Assembly (NCBI GenBank): GCA_019843655.1
Contig: JACDQD010000004.1
Span: forward strand, 33,247,940 to 33,311,939
Source of the DNA: Lethocerus indicus
Lineage: Eukaryota; Arthropoda; Insecta; Hemiptera; Belostomatidae
Direction of reading: 5' to 3'
DNA length: 64,000 bases
The notes under the pieces are model-generated. The model made no database searches and was not told the origin of the DNA. It saw nothing but the letters and a program-made list of their open reading frames with translations. A program made the translations under genes and the position numbers. How positions within the stretch are numbered: the stretch's first letter is position 1; each line of letters opens with the position of its first letter. Below are positions 11,198 through 24,069 of this stretch, one piece after another.

Positions 11198-12050
11198 GTT
11201 ATGTCCTTCCGCGTTATTTCGATCCTTTATAGAAAAGAAAAAAGAAAAAGAGAACGCAGGAGAGCTCTATTCATCACGGCGGTTTAAAAGCGGCGCCGTT
11301 GTACGGTTTATTTATTATCTATCACTGACGACCGTTAGTACCGTTTCGCCTGCGAAGCCGTCGCCACTTCGGGTAGTTTTTTTTTTTGCTCCGAAATGTT
11401 TTCTCGGATTCTGCATAAAAATTACTCGCTTTGCCGCCTAACCGAACGATGCCGGATATCACTCGAATTATATTGAATATTATGGTTCTTCAACTTGAGA
11501 GAAAATGCCTCGTCATACCACTCAAATCGAACCCAACCGTCCGCAGGTTCAGAATTCCCTTTTGACTCCTCCTTATCCATATTTTTATCCACATTTCAGA
11601 CTCATTTCAAACTATAGAACACATTGGATATAAGGAAAGAATCTTATATAGATAGAATAAAAATTTTACGTCGATATTATCACAATTTAAAGCCGGTACA
11701 TTGTGTTAAAATCGTGAAATTCCGAACACGATTTATAGCTGGAGTCGCGTAACAATTAATTGTATTCGTTGTAATTAATTACAGAATTTTTCGTAGATCT
11801 AATCTGAACGGAAAAAAACGTGGAATCGTCAGAAGGTAATTGTAGTACCAATTACTGTAATTTTCCTTCGGGACAATGCAGCTATTCAAAGAAGCTGTTT
11901 CATTCCTAAACAAATATTTCCCGTCTAACCAGATTTACGTTTAAATACTTCTACTTAATATTAAACGAATGTCTTTCAATTATTGCCATTTTTAATTTCA
12001 CTAAATGTGATCAGAGCACGGAAAATTGTTTTGGTACATTATATATATAT
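11059..12050. other. intergenic DNA with a short TC microsatellite
   Basis: A (TC)n run lies at about 11165-11193. The rest is AT-rich; I see no gene or placed repeat. Confidence 0.4.
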
Positions 12051-12052
12051 TG

Positions 12053-12253
12053 TGGGGTTACCCAAAAGTAATCGGCGTTTTGATTTTGGAATTCATTTTA
12101 TTTTGCCAGAAAAGAAACTCTTAATCTACTATATATTCACCGATATTATCGACAACTCTTTGCCACTTTTCCACCAAATTTTCCCCTCTTGAAGAACTCC
12201 TCAAGACCAAAAGAGATCATCAAATTGTCGATTACTTTTGGGTACACCTGATA
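12053..12253 (+). mobile_element. mariner-like MITE, copy a
   Basis: The element begins GGGTTACCCAAAAGTAATCGG and ends TCGATTACTTTTGGGTACACC, giving terminal inverted repeats of about 18 bases. The interior contains GGAATTCATTTTATTTTGCC, CTACTATATATTCACCGAT and CCCCTCTTGAAGAACTCCTC, shared with four other copies. There is no coding capacity at about 200 bases. Confidence 0.8.
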
Positions 12254-13850
12254 TAATAATTATCGACGTCAATTTGAGCTGAACGTCAGTTCATGAATTG
12301 AAAATATTGTACCGTCATGACAACCTTTTCTATACATTTTTCATAGAAAGGATGTTAAACCATTGAGTACCAAATTTTTTTTTTTTCTGAAAATTTTTCA
12401 CACGCAATTTACTTATTACGATGCATTATTATCAAATATGTTTTTTTAAAAACCGGTTTGTCAAATATTGTGTTTTTTATTTGGGGGATTAGGGCACTAC
12501 ACCTTAGGCCCCAAAATGGGGATCACGAAAAAAAACACCGAAAACTGCGCCAAAATAAATAAAGATTTCTTTATAACAGCTCGACACAGTCAAATATATA
12601 ACGGACAATATGCAGAGAGCAAATTCACCGTAACATCCACTGCTAAGGTATACGCAGAACTGAAAATGGAGGTGAACTCGTGCGTGATTCTCACAATATC
12701 TCCTTATCTAATGCCGAGAGTTGAAAGATAAAACTCGGGACAATACCAGTGTCATACTTGCTGGTAGATGAGAACAAAACTTGCTGTAAACACATACGTC
12801 GTATCGGAAAAAATTAACATATCTCCTGATGATTTGGGGCGTACGGTACTTGAAGGGTCACAAGGATAAGGGCGGCGACGGGACAAATTGTGAGCGCTAC
12901 ATCCGGAAATTTACGCTGGGAAAATTCGATAGAACGCAAATATTTGTTTGGGAGAATTTGCGAGCAAAAATATCGACCGGTCGCTGGTATCCGATTGGCG
13001 AAGGACTAATAAGTAAGTGGCTACTGAGTAAAAGTGGACGGGAAGGCTTCCCGAAGGGGGATGAAGTCATAGAAATAGTTCTATTTAAAGTGCGGCCCGG
13101 TCTATTTAAAGGACCCCAATAAAGTCCTAACAGTCCTTAGTGCGCCGTAAAGTCGAGGAGGGCGATAAAAACTCGGATGGCGGTCGGTACGGTTGACCGC
13201 GCCGTAATTAGATTTTACCAACTCGGTCCGGAACCGATACGATTACGTTGCTGAAAAATCGGACGAAAATCGCGAACCGGAACCAATTGAATCGTATTGC
13301 ACGGAGTGAGTAATCCATTATAGCCGATTACCACTTTCGGTAATATCATTATAGGGGAATTTTTACACCACCGAAAGTGGGGTGTAAAACAACTAATTGT
13401 TCGGATCCGAGACAGATCTTTACAGTGATATTTTCTTCTGTCCTCTTGTCTTCAGTCTACACTCTTTCATTTATTGTCTTTCAAAGTCAAACTATTTTTT
13501 TTTCCAAGATTTATTCCACCACTTCTTTTTCTACGTACGGCCGATGCGAGGTCATTGGGGGTTGGACAACTGCGGAAGCGGCAAAGGGGCAGGAACGTGG
13601 GGAAACTACCAGACGCCTTTCTAGATCAAATTTCATTGATTCGCCGCCAATTAAATGCCTAAACACTCGTTTTCAAAATAAACACTGCCGGGCGGTCCGC
13701 CGGAAAATGCGTTTCACTTGAGAAATCGAAAAGAAATCGATTCGGCTCGATTAGATCAAAATATAGACGGCGAACTAATTTCCGGTATTTTCGATAAACA
13801 CTGTGCAGTTTTAAAATCCTGTTCCCTAAAATAGTACGTACACTCGTTTG
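12254..13850. other. intergenic DNA, nothing recognised
   Basis: The stretch is AT-rich. Frames of 87-114 codons at 12468-12731, 12829-13122 and 13377-13721 lack recognisable motifs and consistent codon bias. I regard them as chance. Confidence 0.4.
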
Positions 13851-13851
13851 G

Positions 13852-14105
13852 AATACCTGTCGTGTGGTCTACGAGGGTTTGGAAGGCCGCGCAGGGTCTA
13901 GGATAATGCGCATTCGGTGTTTCTCGTGATGTTGTTACCCGTCTCCTCTCGCCGGTTCGGTCTTTCGCCAGACCGGTTTCGGCCGCTCGCCGTCTTCAGT
14001 AGCGCTGTGTTAGTCACTGTTATTAGCACTGTGACATGATGTTTTTCGGGCCATCCTCACCGCACTGTAACTTCCACTCACTTCCAGTTTTGTCAGTTGT
14101 ATATA
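13852..14105. mobile_element. PAL copy 6, left arm ending in TA repeats
   Basis: The left arm begins ATACCTGTCGTGTGGTC and runs through CGCTCGCCGTCTTCAGTAGC into CACTTCCAGTTTTGTCAGTTG, then into (TA)n at 14099-14115. No matching right arm follows directly. Confidence 0.7.
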
Positions 14106-14120
14106 TATATATATACGCGT

Positions 14121-14159
14121 TCTGTTATTGTTATTGGGGAATTATATAACAATAACAGA
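14121..14159. repeat. perfect 14 bp inverted repeat (hairpin)
   Basis: TCTGTTATTGTTAT at 14121-14134 is mirrored by ATAACAATAACAGA at 14146-14159 with an 11-base spacer. It lies between two PAL copies. Confidence 0.85.
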
Positions 14160-14167
14160 AAGACCGT

Positions 14168-14424
14168 GGTGTTTCTGTCTCCTCTCGCCGGTTCGGTCAA
14201 TTGCTAGACCGGTTTGTCGGCCGCTCGCCACCTTCAGTGGGCAGCGAGGATCGCCCACCGAAAAACATCCAAAGTGCTAACCGGTGACAGTAACACAGGG
14301 CGCTACTGAAGGTGGCGAGCGGCCGACAAACCGGTCCGGCGAAAGACCGAACCGGCAGCGAGAGGAGACAGAAACCTACGTTATTATTACAACCCCTCGC
14401 AGACCGACATAACAGGTATATTGA
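14168..14424. mobile_element. PAL copy 7
   Basis: The left arm is GGTGTTTCTGTCTCCTCTCG to CGCTCGCCACCTTCAG. The right arm is CTGAAGGTGGCGAGCG to GAGGAGACAGAAACC, extended to CCCCTCGCAGACCGACATAA and CAGGTATATT. The loop is a short GTGGGCAGCGAGGATCGCCC. Confidence 0.85.
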
Positions 14425-14726
14425 ACTAGAAATATTTTTTATTTTTTTTTTTTTGTTTATTGTACAATCAACCTTTTTCAGAGATGAGTATTCTCCCGTA
14501 GAGAAGAGCATTTCGATGTTCACTACGGAAGTTTGGACACGGGAAGTTGCTGTTAAATATTTTTCCGCTTAACCGCGTTAAAAATGAAGGATAAAAACAG
14601 AACTAACTAGGGCCGGCCTTACGGGACTAACTGTCGGACACAAACCGGTCTACCTTTTTTTTTTCGCGCTTATCAAGACCGATTTTACTGTGAGAACGAA
14701 GAAAGGTCGGAAGAAATTTCCGTCCG

Positions 14727-14727
14727 T

Positions 14728-14753
<26 letters not shown>
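14727..14753. repeat. (GAC)n microsatellite
   Basis: About nine perfect GAC trinucleotides lie here. The encompassing frame is not otherwise coding-like. Confidence 0.9.
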
Positions 14754-14758
<5 letters not shown>

Positions 14759-15664
14759 ATTTACCTGTACGGGGGGTAATACGTCGAATAGGGGGTGGGC
14801 GCTTTTTTTTTGACGAAATTCCAGACAGGATTTGTACAAAAAGCTGGTCTCACCGACAGATTAGGGCCGGCCGGTGATTTCTTCACGTGGCCAACGGTAT
14901 GTCGTCATGGCCCGCAATCTCTATTAGAGGATATCCAGCTCCCTTCGCGGACAGGAAGTGCCTGCTTAGTGGGACACGTAGCACTGGTGAAAGTGGGAAC
15001 GAGTTAAAAATTCGAATCGCCGATTGATTTTAAAAATTGTATTTTCGACAATATCACTTCCCGCACTCTCTAGATTTATAATAAACCCGGTGGACGACGG
15101 TTCGAAGGACTTTCGACTGGAATCTTTGGACGGGAAATGATTTAAGATCGTATTAAATAGAAATTCTAATAAATTAATACTGCCCCCCCCCCCCCCACAC
15201 ATCATTTAAAGCCTTAAAGTTGTCGGGAAAAGTCCATTACGAACAAATTCATCAACCTGTCTATGAAATAATTTATAACCGGGTTTTCCGGTCGGCAATT
15301 CAAGAGGACCGACGGATATTCCGCCGCGGCGAAAGGAATGCATATTTATGATTTTCTTGGGCATAAATGAAGAACGCGCATGACTCGGCCAGGGTCGTAT
15401 CGGGTTCCCGTTATCATTACGGTAGAGCTTAACGCGTGGATTGAATTAATAAAAACGCGTCTCAATTCTATTCCTCGCGTGAAAACGGGTGAAAACCTTT
15501 TTCCCCCGCAGTTCGGCTCTAATTAGGGCCCGCTAATTGTTGTTCGCCAGTACAATACCTGCCGTCATGAAATTAAAAGGGAAATTTTTCAGACACTTTC
15601 AACCGTTTCTCGCCGGCTAATTGCACTAAAATATTGGCTCCGATAAAATAACAACAATGAATAC
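14754..15664. other. intergenic DNA with a LINE scrap
   Basis: GGTTCGAAGGACTTTCGACT and TGGAATCTTTGGACGGG at about 15098-15137 resemble the Jockey-like LINE fragments. A C-run lies at 15183-15195. No gene is seen. Confidence 0.4.
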
Positions 15665-15665
15665 C

Positions 15666-15948
15666 GGCCGTTCGCCATCTTCAGTAGCGGTCACTGTAGT
15701 CACTGTCGGCACTTTGATGTTCTTCTGGGGGGCGTCCTCACTGCCCACTGTCACTGTGTCACCTGCACTGTCCGATAAGTGAACTGACTTGTGCACTGAC
15801 AAAGTGCCGACAGTGACTGACACAGCGCTACTGAAGATGGCGAGCGGCCGAAACACCGGTCCAGCGAAAGACCAAACCGGCCGTAGGCGACGGAAACGCC
15901 AACAACACCTACGGTATTCCAACCCCTAGCAGACCACAAAACAGGTAT
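15666..15948. mobile_element. PAL copy 8
   Basis: The left arm is truncated (starts GGCCGTTCGCCATCTTCAG). The right arm is full length, reaching CCAACCCCTAGCAGACCAC and AAAACAGGTATGTTA. The loop includes CACTGTGTCACCTGCACTGT. Confidence 0.85.
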
Positions 15949-16303
15949 GTTAAACTAACAACAATCAACTTTTAAATTAATTTGCCTTAAAAACTCCTTA
16001 TCAATAACCTACTCTCATAATGTAAGGGCATTGTGACAGTGATAGTATTTTCTTTTCTATCACTCCAAGGCCCATCGCGCATCTTCTCTAGTGTTCATTA
16101 TTCGAGGGACAGTAGCCCTAAAATAATAATATAATAATAATAATATTTTAATTAATAATTATAACCCCTTAACTAGTGCGGCGCTAAACAGGCCAAAGTG
16201 TGCACACTCGAGATAATTTATACCGCTATAATTTTTCACACTCGAATATAATTCGTATAATTTTTAAAATAAATACTAGTATTATTATTATTTCCGTTAT
16301 AAA
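15949..16303. other. AT-rich intergenic DNA
   Basis: Only short AT-rich simple sequence, including (ATA)n around 16125-16150, is seen here. Confidence 0.4.
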
Positions 16304-16682
16304 AGTATAAATAAATATTTGATATACCTGTTTTGTGGTCTGCGAGGGGGTTGGAATACTGTAGGTTCGTGATGTTTCTGTCTCCTCTCGCTGACGGCGG
16401 TCCGGTCTTTCGCCAGACCGGTTTGTCGGCCGCTCGCCATCTTCAGTAGCGCCCTGTGTTAGTAGTCACCGTTAGCACTTTGGATGTTTTCTGTGACAGT
16501 ACATGTGAAAGTGACAGTGCAGCAGTGAGGATGCCTGCAAAAAACCGATCCAAAGTGCCGACAGTGACAGTAACACAGGGCGCTACTGAAGATGGCGAGC
16601 GGCCGACAAACCGGTCTGGCGAAAGACCGAACCGTCAGCGAGAGGAGACAGAAACATCACGAACCTACAGTATAAATAAATA
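16304..16682. mobile_element. PAL copy 9 with a 14 bp target duplication
   Basis: AGTATAAATAAATA occurs at 16304-16317 and again at 16669-16682, flanking a palindromic element that begins ATACCTGTTTTGTGGTCTGC and ends ATCACGAACCTAC. The arms include TTTGTCGGCCGCTCGCCATC and its complement. The perfect 14-base direct repeat is the best evidence for the insertion boundaries. Confidence 0.85.
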
Positions 16683-16791
16683 CAGTTTTTTTGTCGAAAT
16701 AGCGATTCGAAAAGAGAGATAAAAAAAGTCCATCTTTTCCGCAATGTGGATCAAAATCCAAAATAAATATTTCGATTAATTTTTTTTTTTA

Positions 16792-16872
16792 TTTTTTTTT
16801 GCCAAGACAATGTTCTAAAGGGCGTTTTTTACATTAAAAAAAATTGAATTTTTTTGGCCGGTTTTGTTCAAA
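16792..16872. repeat. dispersed ~85 bp repeat, copy 1 (partner about 48100-48183)
   Basis: GACAATGTTCTAAAG, then poly-T, ACATTAAAAAAAATT and TTTTGGCCGGTTTTGTTCAA match the sequence at 48115-48180 in the same order and orientation. The element type is unknown. Confidence 0.7.
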
Positions 16873-17112
16873 AAATCTGCGCGTTAAGGGGTTAATGACG
16901 CTGTTTCCATTTTGTCCATACGTTTAACGTAGTTTATTATATTTGAATGTAATTGAAAAACCTGATTTAAAACCATGTTTACTGTTAATGCTTTAATACT
17001 CGTGATCGAGAGTTGTTCTTCTGCCTCAAGCGGGGACGCAGAAGAATCTATCGTTGACTCAATATCGGTCAATATCACGCCGAGAATGATGGACAATATC
17101 GGGATAATAAAC

Positions 17113-17300
17113 ATTTTGAGATTGGAATTCATTTTATTTTGCTAAAAATTTAATTATTAATCTACTATATACTGACCCGATATTATCGACAACAATTCTC
17201 AGCCGCCACTTTTCCGGCAAATTTTCGATTTTCCCCTCTTGAGGAGGAACTCCTCAATCGATCACAAACTGTCGATTACTTTCGAGTAGACTCGATATTT
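17113..17300 (+). mobile_element. mariner-like MITE, copy b (left end lost)
   Basis: The interior matches copy a from TTGGAATTCATTTTATTTTG through TCTACTATATACTGACCCGA to GTCGATTACTTTCGAGTAGA. The left terminal repeat is not recognisable. Confidence 0.7.
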
Positions 17301-17628
17301 AGTTGGGAATTTCTCGGCCTATACGCCTATCGCCCGTATTGCAGTTGGCCGGTGTACTTCTGCCGGACGAACGGTTCTGTTGGTCAACCCGACCGACTTT
17401 GCGGTACCGAACGCGTCCGCTACGCGAGGCCGTCCGATAAATCCGATAAATGAAAGGGAACGGAGCGACTGGAGAAAGGCGAGTGTGGAGAAATGAAAAA
17501 GTCGGCCCTATTATTGGGGGATTGGAAGGACCTGGGAATGCCCTAATAGCCGTTCGTTTTTATCGCCCCTTCAGGTATAATCAGGTGCATTTTGAAAATC
17601 CGTTATAGGCGCCAAATTCCGAACTAAA
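17301..17628. other. intergenic DNA, nothing recognised
   Basis: No repeat or coding signal was placed here. Confidence 0.35.
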
Positions 17629-17850
17629 TATTAGATGTACCCGAAAGTGATCGACAATTTGATGATTGATGTATTTCGGTCTTGAGGAGTTCTTCAGGAG
17701 GGGAAAATTTGCTGGAAAAGCGGCGGCCGGAGAGTTGTTGACAATATCGGTGAATATATAGTAGATTAATAATTAAAGTTTATTTTTTAGCAAAATAAAA
17801 TGAATTCCAAAGTTAAAAAGGTTGATTACTTTTGGCTACCCCCAATATTA
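17629..17850 (-). mobile_element. mariner-like MITE, copy c
   Basis: It reads in the opposite direction to copy a: it begins TTAGATGTACCCGAAAGTGA and ends GATTACTTTTGGCTACCCCC. The interior includes TTGACAATATCGGTGAATAT and GTAGATTAATAATTAAAGTT. It is about 220 bases with no coding capacity. Confidence 0.8.
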
Positions 17851-19217
17851 TACGTCATTTTTAACGTTCGGAATAAATATACAGAAACTCGATGTATCGA
17901 TTCGATATCGAAGTTGGATCGAAAATTAAAATAGTGGCGAATAGTATTTTCACTGACGTTCATAGCGTCATAAAACAAATTAATGTAATTTACCCATAAC
18001 AATAATTATATTGAGTGATTGGGTGTGCTTACATTTTGTGTAATTAACATTAGGCATTTAATTCGTAAGGATTTCGTTGCAACGCAAAAATACGTTCCGG
18101 AAGCTCAGTGTTGTAATCGAATAAGTTCAAATCTGATTACAGTAAACCATAATCTACTAACAGGTCTATACTACTACATCTTACGAAGTCGACCGGCTTA
18201 CAGTCAGTTGATGTATCGATAAATTTCATCGGGGATCGTTAAATGGCGCTTTTAAATTCGCTCCGACGAGGAGGATAAATTAGCGGGTCATGGAAGGAGC
18301 CCATAACTGCCGTACATTATTCTGTCGGGCCACAAGTAACTGTAATTACGGTAGAGTCCCAGGAATAAGGCCCAGTGGTAATGGTCGCCCTTTCAATCTG
18401 TCGGCGAGGAAAAAAAATCCACAATGACTAAAGCCAGCGACAAGAGAAATATTCCGTTAATCAATAAAAGTTTCTATTAACTAAGACGAATTTTCGTTAC
18501 TTTTTCTTCCAGCAGGTAAAAGGGTTTTATTGAGATCGACCTAAGCCAGGTTTTAACCCAAATCTTACCTAATCCGAAAAACCCAGGAGGAAGAATTTTT
18601 TACGGCTAATCAGTTTGAATATGTCGAAGTAAATTCTTTCCGAATTATCCTAAGATATCAATAAGTGATTATAATACCTTGTTGCAACTATGTTTTTAAT
18701 CTTGTTTCTTTCGTCCTCGGCTAGGACAGTTGGGCTGGAATATCTAGTCAAGAATGATTATTATTAATCAAATTTGATTTGATTTCGTGACAGTATCGCG
18801 TCCGGGCAATGTATTTCAGGAGTGTATCCAAACTGTAGCGTAATGTATCGTGAACAGAGCTGTAGGGTCGGTGAGGGATATTTACGATTCTCTGAAAACG
18901 GTGTCCGTCGGTAGAACAATTCGTTGAACAGCGCGTGATCTTTCGTCTTTCTTTCAGTATCGTGATAAGGACAAGGTCCTGGGGGGGGGGGGAATTTAAT
19001 AGGAGAAAGGCCCAGCGCCCAGTGAATATATCACGAAGTGGAACCGTTCGCCATACCTAGGAAAAGGTAAAAGTATTCAGACGAAACTTTCTTCTCCGCC
19101 AACCTGATAAACTTGCGGTTTTACGGGCCCCCTAAAAAAAAAAACCTTTTGTACATTCACTTAATTTGGCGCAGTTGGACGGCGTTTATTACTGTTCAGC
19201 GATCCTTAATAAAAAAT
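17851..19217. other. intergenic DNA, nothing recognised
   Basis: The stretch is AT-rich with a G-run at 18981-18991. No gene or placed repeat is seen. Confidence 0.4.
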
Positions 19218-19535
19218 GAAGATATATAGTTTAAGATACCCGTTTTGTGGTCTCCGAGGGGTCGGAATACCGCAGGTTTCTGTCTCCTCTCGCCGTTTTG
19301 GTCTTTTGATCTAGACCGGTTTCGGCCGTTCGCCATCTTCAGTAGCGGTGTTAGTCACCGTCGGCACTGACATCGTCACTTGTACTGTGGTGTTCGTCGT
19401 GTGCCAAGTGCCGACATTGACTAACACCGCTGCTGAAGATGGCGAACGGCCGAAACCCGTCTGGCGAAAGGCCAAACCGGCCAGTTCGAAGAGACAGAAA
19501 CACCACAAACCTACGGTACGAAGATATATAATTTA
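19218..19535. mobile_element. PAL copy 10 with a 16 bp target duplication
   Basis: GAAGATATATAGTTTA at 19218-19233 and GAAGATATATAATTTA at 19520-19535 (one mismatch) flank an element beginning AGATACCCGTTTTGTGGTC and ending CAAACCTACGGTAC. The arms GGCCGTTCGCCATCTTCAG and CTGAAGATGGCGAACGGCC pair, and the variant C/T is shared by both arms. Confidence 0.85.
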
Positions 19536-21675
<2,140 letters not shown>

Positions 21676-21678
21676 AGG

Positions 21679-21905
21679 TTCGTGATGTTTCTGTCTCCTC
21701 TCGCCGGTTCGGTCTTTCGCTAGACCGCGGTTTCGGCCGCTCGCCATCTTCAGCAGCGCTGTGTCAGTCACTGTTAGCACTTTGGATGTCACTTCTCACA
21801 TGTGCTCCGTCGGTACCCAAGTCAGTACAATTGTCAGACAGTACAAGTGACGTCAAGTGCGGTGAGGAAGTGACTAACGCCGCTACTGAAGATGGCGAGC
21901 GGCCG
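21679..21905. mobile_element. PAL copy 11
   Basis: The left arm is AGGTTCGTGATGTTTCTGTC to CACTGTTAGCACTTTGGATG. The right arm is short (GCTACTGAAGATGGCGAGCG GCCGG) and is cut by a poly-T stretch. Confidence 0.8.
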
Positions 21906-21919
21906 GTTTTTTTTGTTTT

Positions 21920-21998
21920 TTTTTAATAGAGTCGCAAACTTTATTGCGAGAATTGTGGCGAATACAAGTCTTGCGCTAATTTCGGGACACCCTATATC
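21920..21998 (-). mobile_element. terminal fragment of the IS630/mariner-like family (HTC)
   Basis: GTCGCAAACTTTATTGCGAG and CTTGCGCTAATTTCGGGACA CCC recall the HTC terminal region (see 26113-26930). The fragment abuts the truncated PAL copy 11. Confidence 0.55.
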
Positions 21999-22507
21999 TT
22001 GAATCAAGAGTGAATTGACGCGATTCTCAATATGATACAAATTTGGCCCTTTTGAGTGTGGACAAAGCTCATAACTTCATTTGTACGTACGGAAAACCGT
22101 AGACGTAGAAATATAAAATTAAATATATATCAGTGAAACCCGACTTTACTCGGGTCTAACCGAAACGCTGAGTTTTTGAAAGAGGCTTTTTTTTCGTTTC
22201 CCAACATTAACAGCGTTTGTTGACGCCCGGACGGGGGAAAGCGGGATTTTCGAATAAGGGCCGAGGGTCGGAGGTCACCGGCACCTGAGCCCGAACTCCA
22301 CTTTCACGGCAACGGCGAGCTAAGCACGGGTTCATCGAACTCCGCCGCCACGACGGCGGATTGGGCTTAAAAAGTCCCACGTCTACAGACGGCGAACAAA
22401 AAAATAATTGTCCTCGTACAACTTGCAATTAGGCTAGTTCAAATGCAACTCTCGTGTCGTCAATAATTGGTTTATGATTTTTGAGAATAATTTCTTTCAC
22501 CAGAAGA

Positions 22508-22636
22508 AAGACCGTGGTGTTTCTGCCCTCCTCCTCGCCGGAGTTCGGTCTTTCGCTAGACCGGTTTCGGCCGATCGCCACCTTCAGAAAAACATCCAAA
22601 GTGCCAACCGGTGACAGTAACACAGGGCGCTACTGA
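22508..22636. mobile_element. PAL copy 12, short hairpin
   Basis: The left arm is GACCGTGGTGTTTCTG to GGCCGATCGCCACCTTCAG. The right side contains ACATCCAAAGTGCCAACC and GGGCGCTACTGAAG. It joins directly to a 76 bp tandem array made of the element's own right end. Confidence 0.75.
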
Positions 22637-22865
22637 AGACCGAACTCCGGCGAGAGGAGAGACAGAAACAGGTAGGTCCAACCCCTCGCAGGCCACAAAA
22701 CAGGTATATTAAAGACCGAACTCCGGCGAGAGGAGAGACAGAAACAGGTAGGTCCAACCCCTCGCAGGCCACAAAACAGGTATATTAAAGACCGAACTCC
22801 GGCGAGAGGAGAGACAGAAACAGGTAGGTCCAACCCCTCGCAGGCCACAAAACAGGTATATTGAA
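22637..22865. repeat. 76 bp tandem repeat of the PAL right terminus, 3 copies
   Basis: The unit from AGACCGAACTCCGGCGAG through GACAGAAACAGGTAGGTCC to CCACAAAACAGGTATATTAA starts at 22637, 22713 and 22789, exactly 76 bases apart. The copies are essentially identical. The short minus-strand frames here simply read this repeat. Confidence 0.95.
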
Positions 22866-23046
22866 GATCCGGTCCATTTAAATCGAACGATGCAGAATCG
22901 TGTCCGGTTTACGAATCTACGAACCGAATTGAAAATGACAATTTTCGCAAACGAATAGAGAAGAAAATTCACGCCATTGTTGAAGGAAACGTCGTTTTAA
23001 TATTGACGCGGAGGTAGAGAAGAGAAACGTACTAAATTTTTATTTT
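22866..23046. other. AT-rich intergenic DNA
   Basis: Nothing is recognised in this short stretch. Confidence 0.35.
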
Positions 23047-23048
23047 AA

Positions 23049-23275
23049 AGGGTGTCCTTTAAAATTAACGCCAGATTTGAATTTGCCACCATTCTTGCAG
23101 TAAAGTCGGCAACCCCAATTAAAAACCCCATTTGACAGCCGATAGTTTAGGGTCAGTACAAATGGGGGCTTTACACGATAGAACAACGCGTTTTAATTGT
23201 TGAACAATTATTCAAAAATAATTGGAAAGTTTGGCAGCCACAGTCGGAATGGTGGTGATTCCGAGAGGGATTGAG
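23049..23275 (+). mobile_element. HTC transposon relic, copy 1
   Basis: It begins GGGTGTCCTTTAAAATTAAC, followed by TTCTTGCAGTAAAGTCGGC and TAGTTTAGGGTCAGTACAAA. In one frame the sequence near 23164-23230 recalls the transposase N-terminal motif seen better in other copies (YTVERRVFIVEQY). The right terminus is not preserved. Confidence 0.65.
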
Positions 23276-24069
23276 AAAAATTCAGTTAGAGCGTATCAAC
23301 CGGATCAATTTTTATCGCTTTAATCGTAAATATTAAATATTTTTTATTGCAAACAATTATAGGGTTATAAATGACCCTATAACGATATATCGCTGTCCCT
23401 TCAACAATTCCTCAGGAGGCCAGGGCCAGGCTTTATAACCGATTAGATTATAGTTTATTGTTCATTGACTGCGTACACTTGCAGTAGAAAATCGGCCTCG
23501 ATAACAATAAGCGGTAATAAAAGTAGATTGCATCGTAATTATCAATTTCTTTACTTTCATCTACCAGTCGGGACTCGGCCCGCCCATTCGTCTTTTTGCG
23601 CCACCGATTCCTTAACTGAATTATCCCAGGACCTGGTTCTCAAAAAAGAGGTTTCCAATTGAAAATTGCCTACAATTTCACACAACAGTCGGGGACATTA
23701 TTAATTGGGGACTTTTTCAAAGTTCCATTGTTGCGTCACAAAAGTGCATTGATTAATTTTCGCCGCGCTGACGATATCGCAAGCCCTACCCTTATTACCG
23801 TACGGCGTTGGGTTTTTCGCACATTAAATAGGTCATTCATTCATTCATTACGTCTGTGTAAACTCCACGAACCTCTATCGGCTGTTTTACCTGAGTAATT
23901 AATTTTGATTATACGTATCCGGGGACGTTATTATTTTTTATTTGTAGAAGTTACGTAATTATCGTTAAAAATGAGTGTTTCAATCCGTATCGATTTATTA
24001 CATTTGTGATGTTCAAGTGACTATATCTAAATTGTTGATTTGAACTCAAAAATATTTACGGAATATTGC
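23276..24069. other. intergenic DNA, nothing recognised
   Basis: The stretch is AT-rich; two short frames at 23465-23898 have no protein-like features. Confidence 0.4.

Noticed and set aside
14826..14842. TTTGTACAAAAAGCTGG resembling a recombinase attachment/cloning site
   Set aside because: Only a partial match in otherwise ordinary AT-rich DNA, with no vector sequence around it.
16319..16400. Pol III A/B boxes in PAL arms (TGGTCTGCGAGGGG ... GGTTCGTGATG), which would make it a SINE
   Set aside because: The spacing is plausible but the B-box match is poor and no tRNA, 7SL or 5S resemblance is seen, so it is not claimed.
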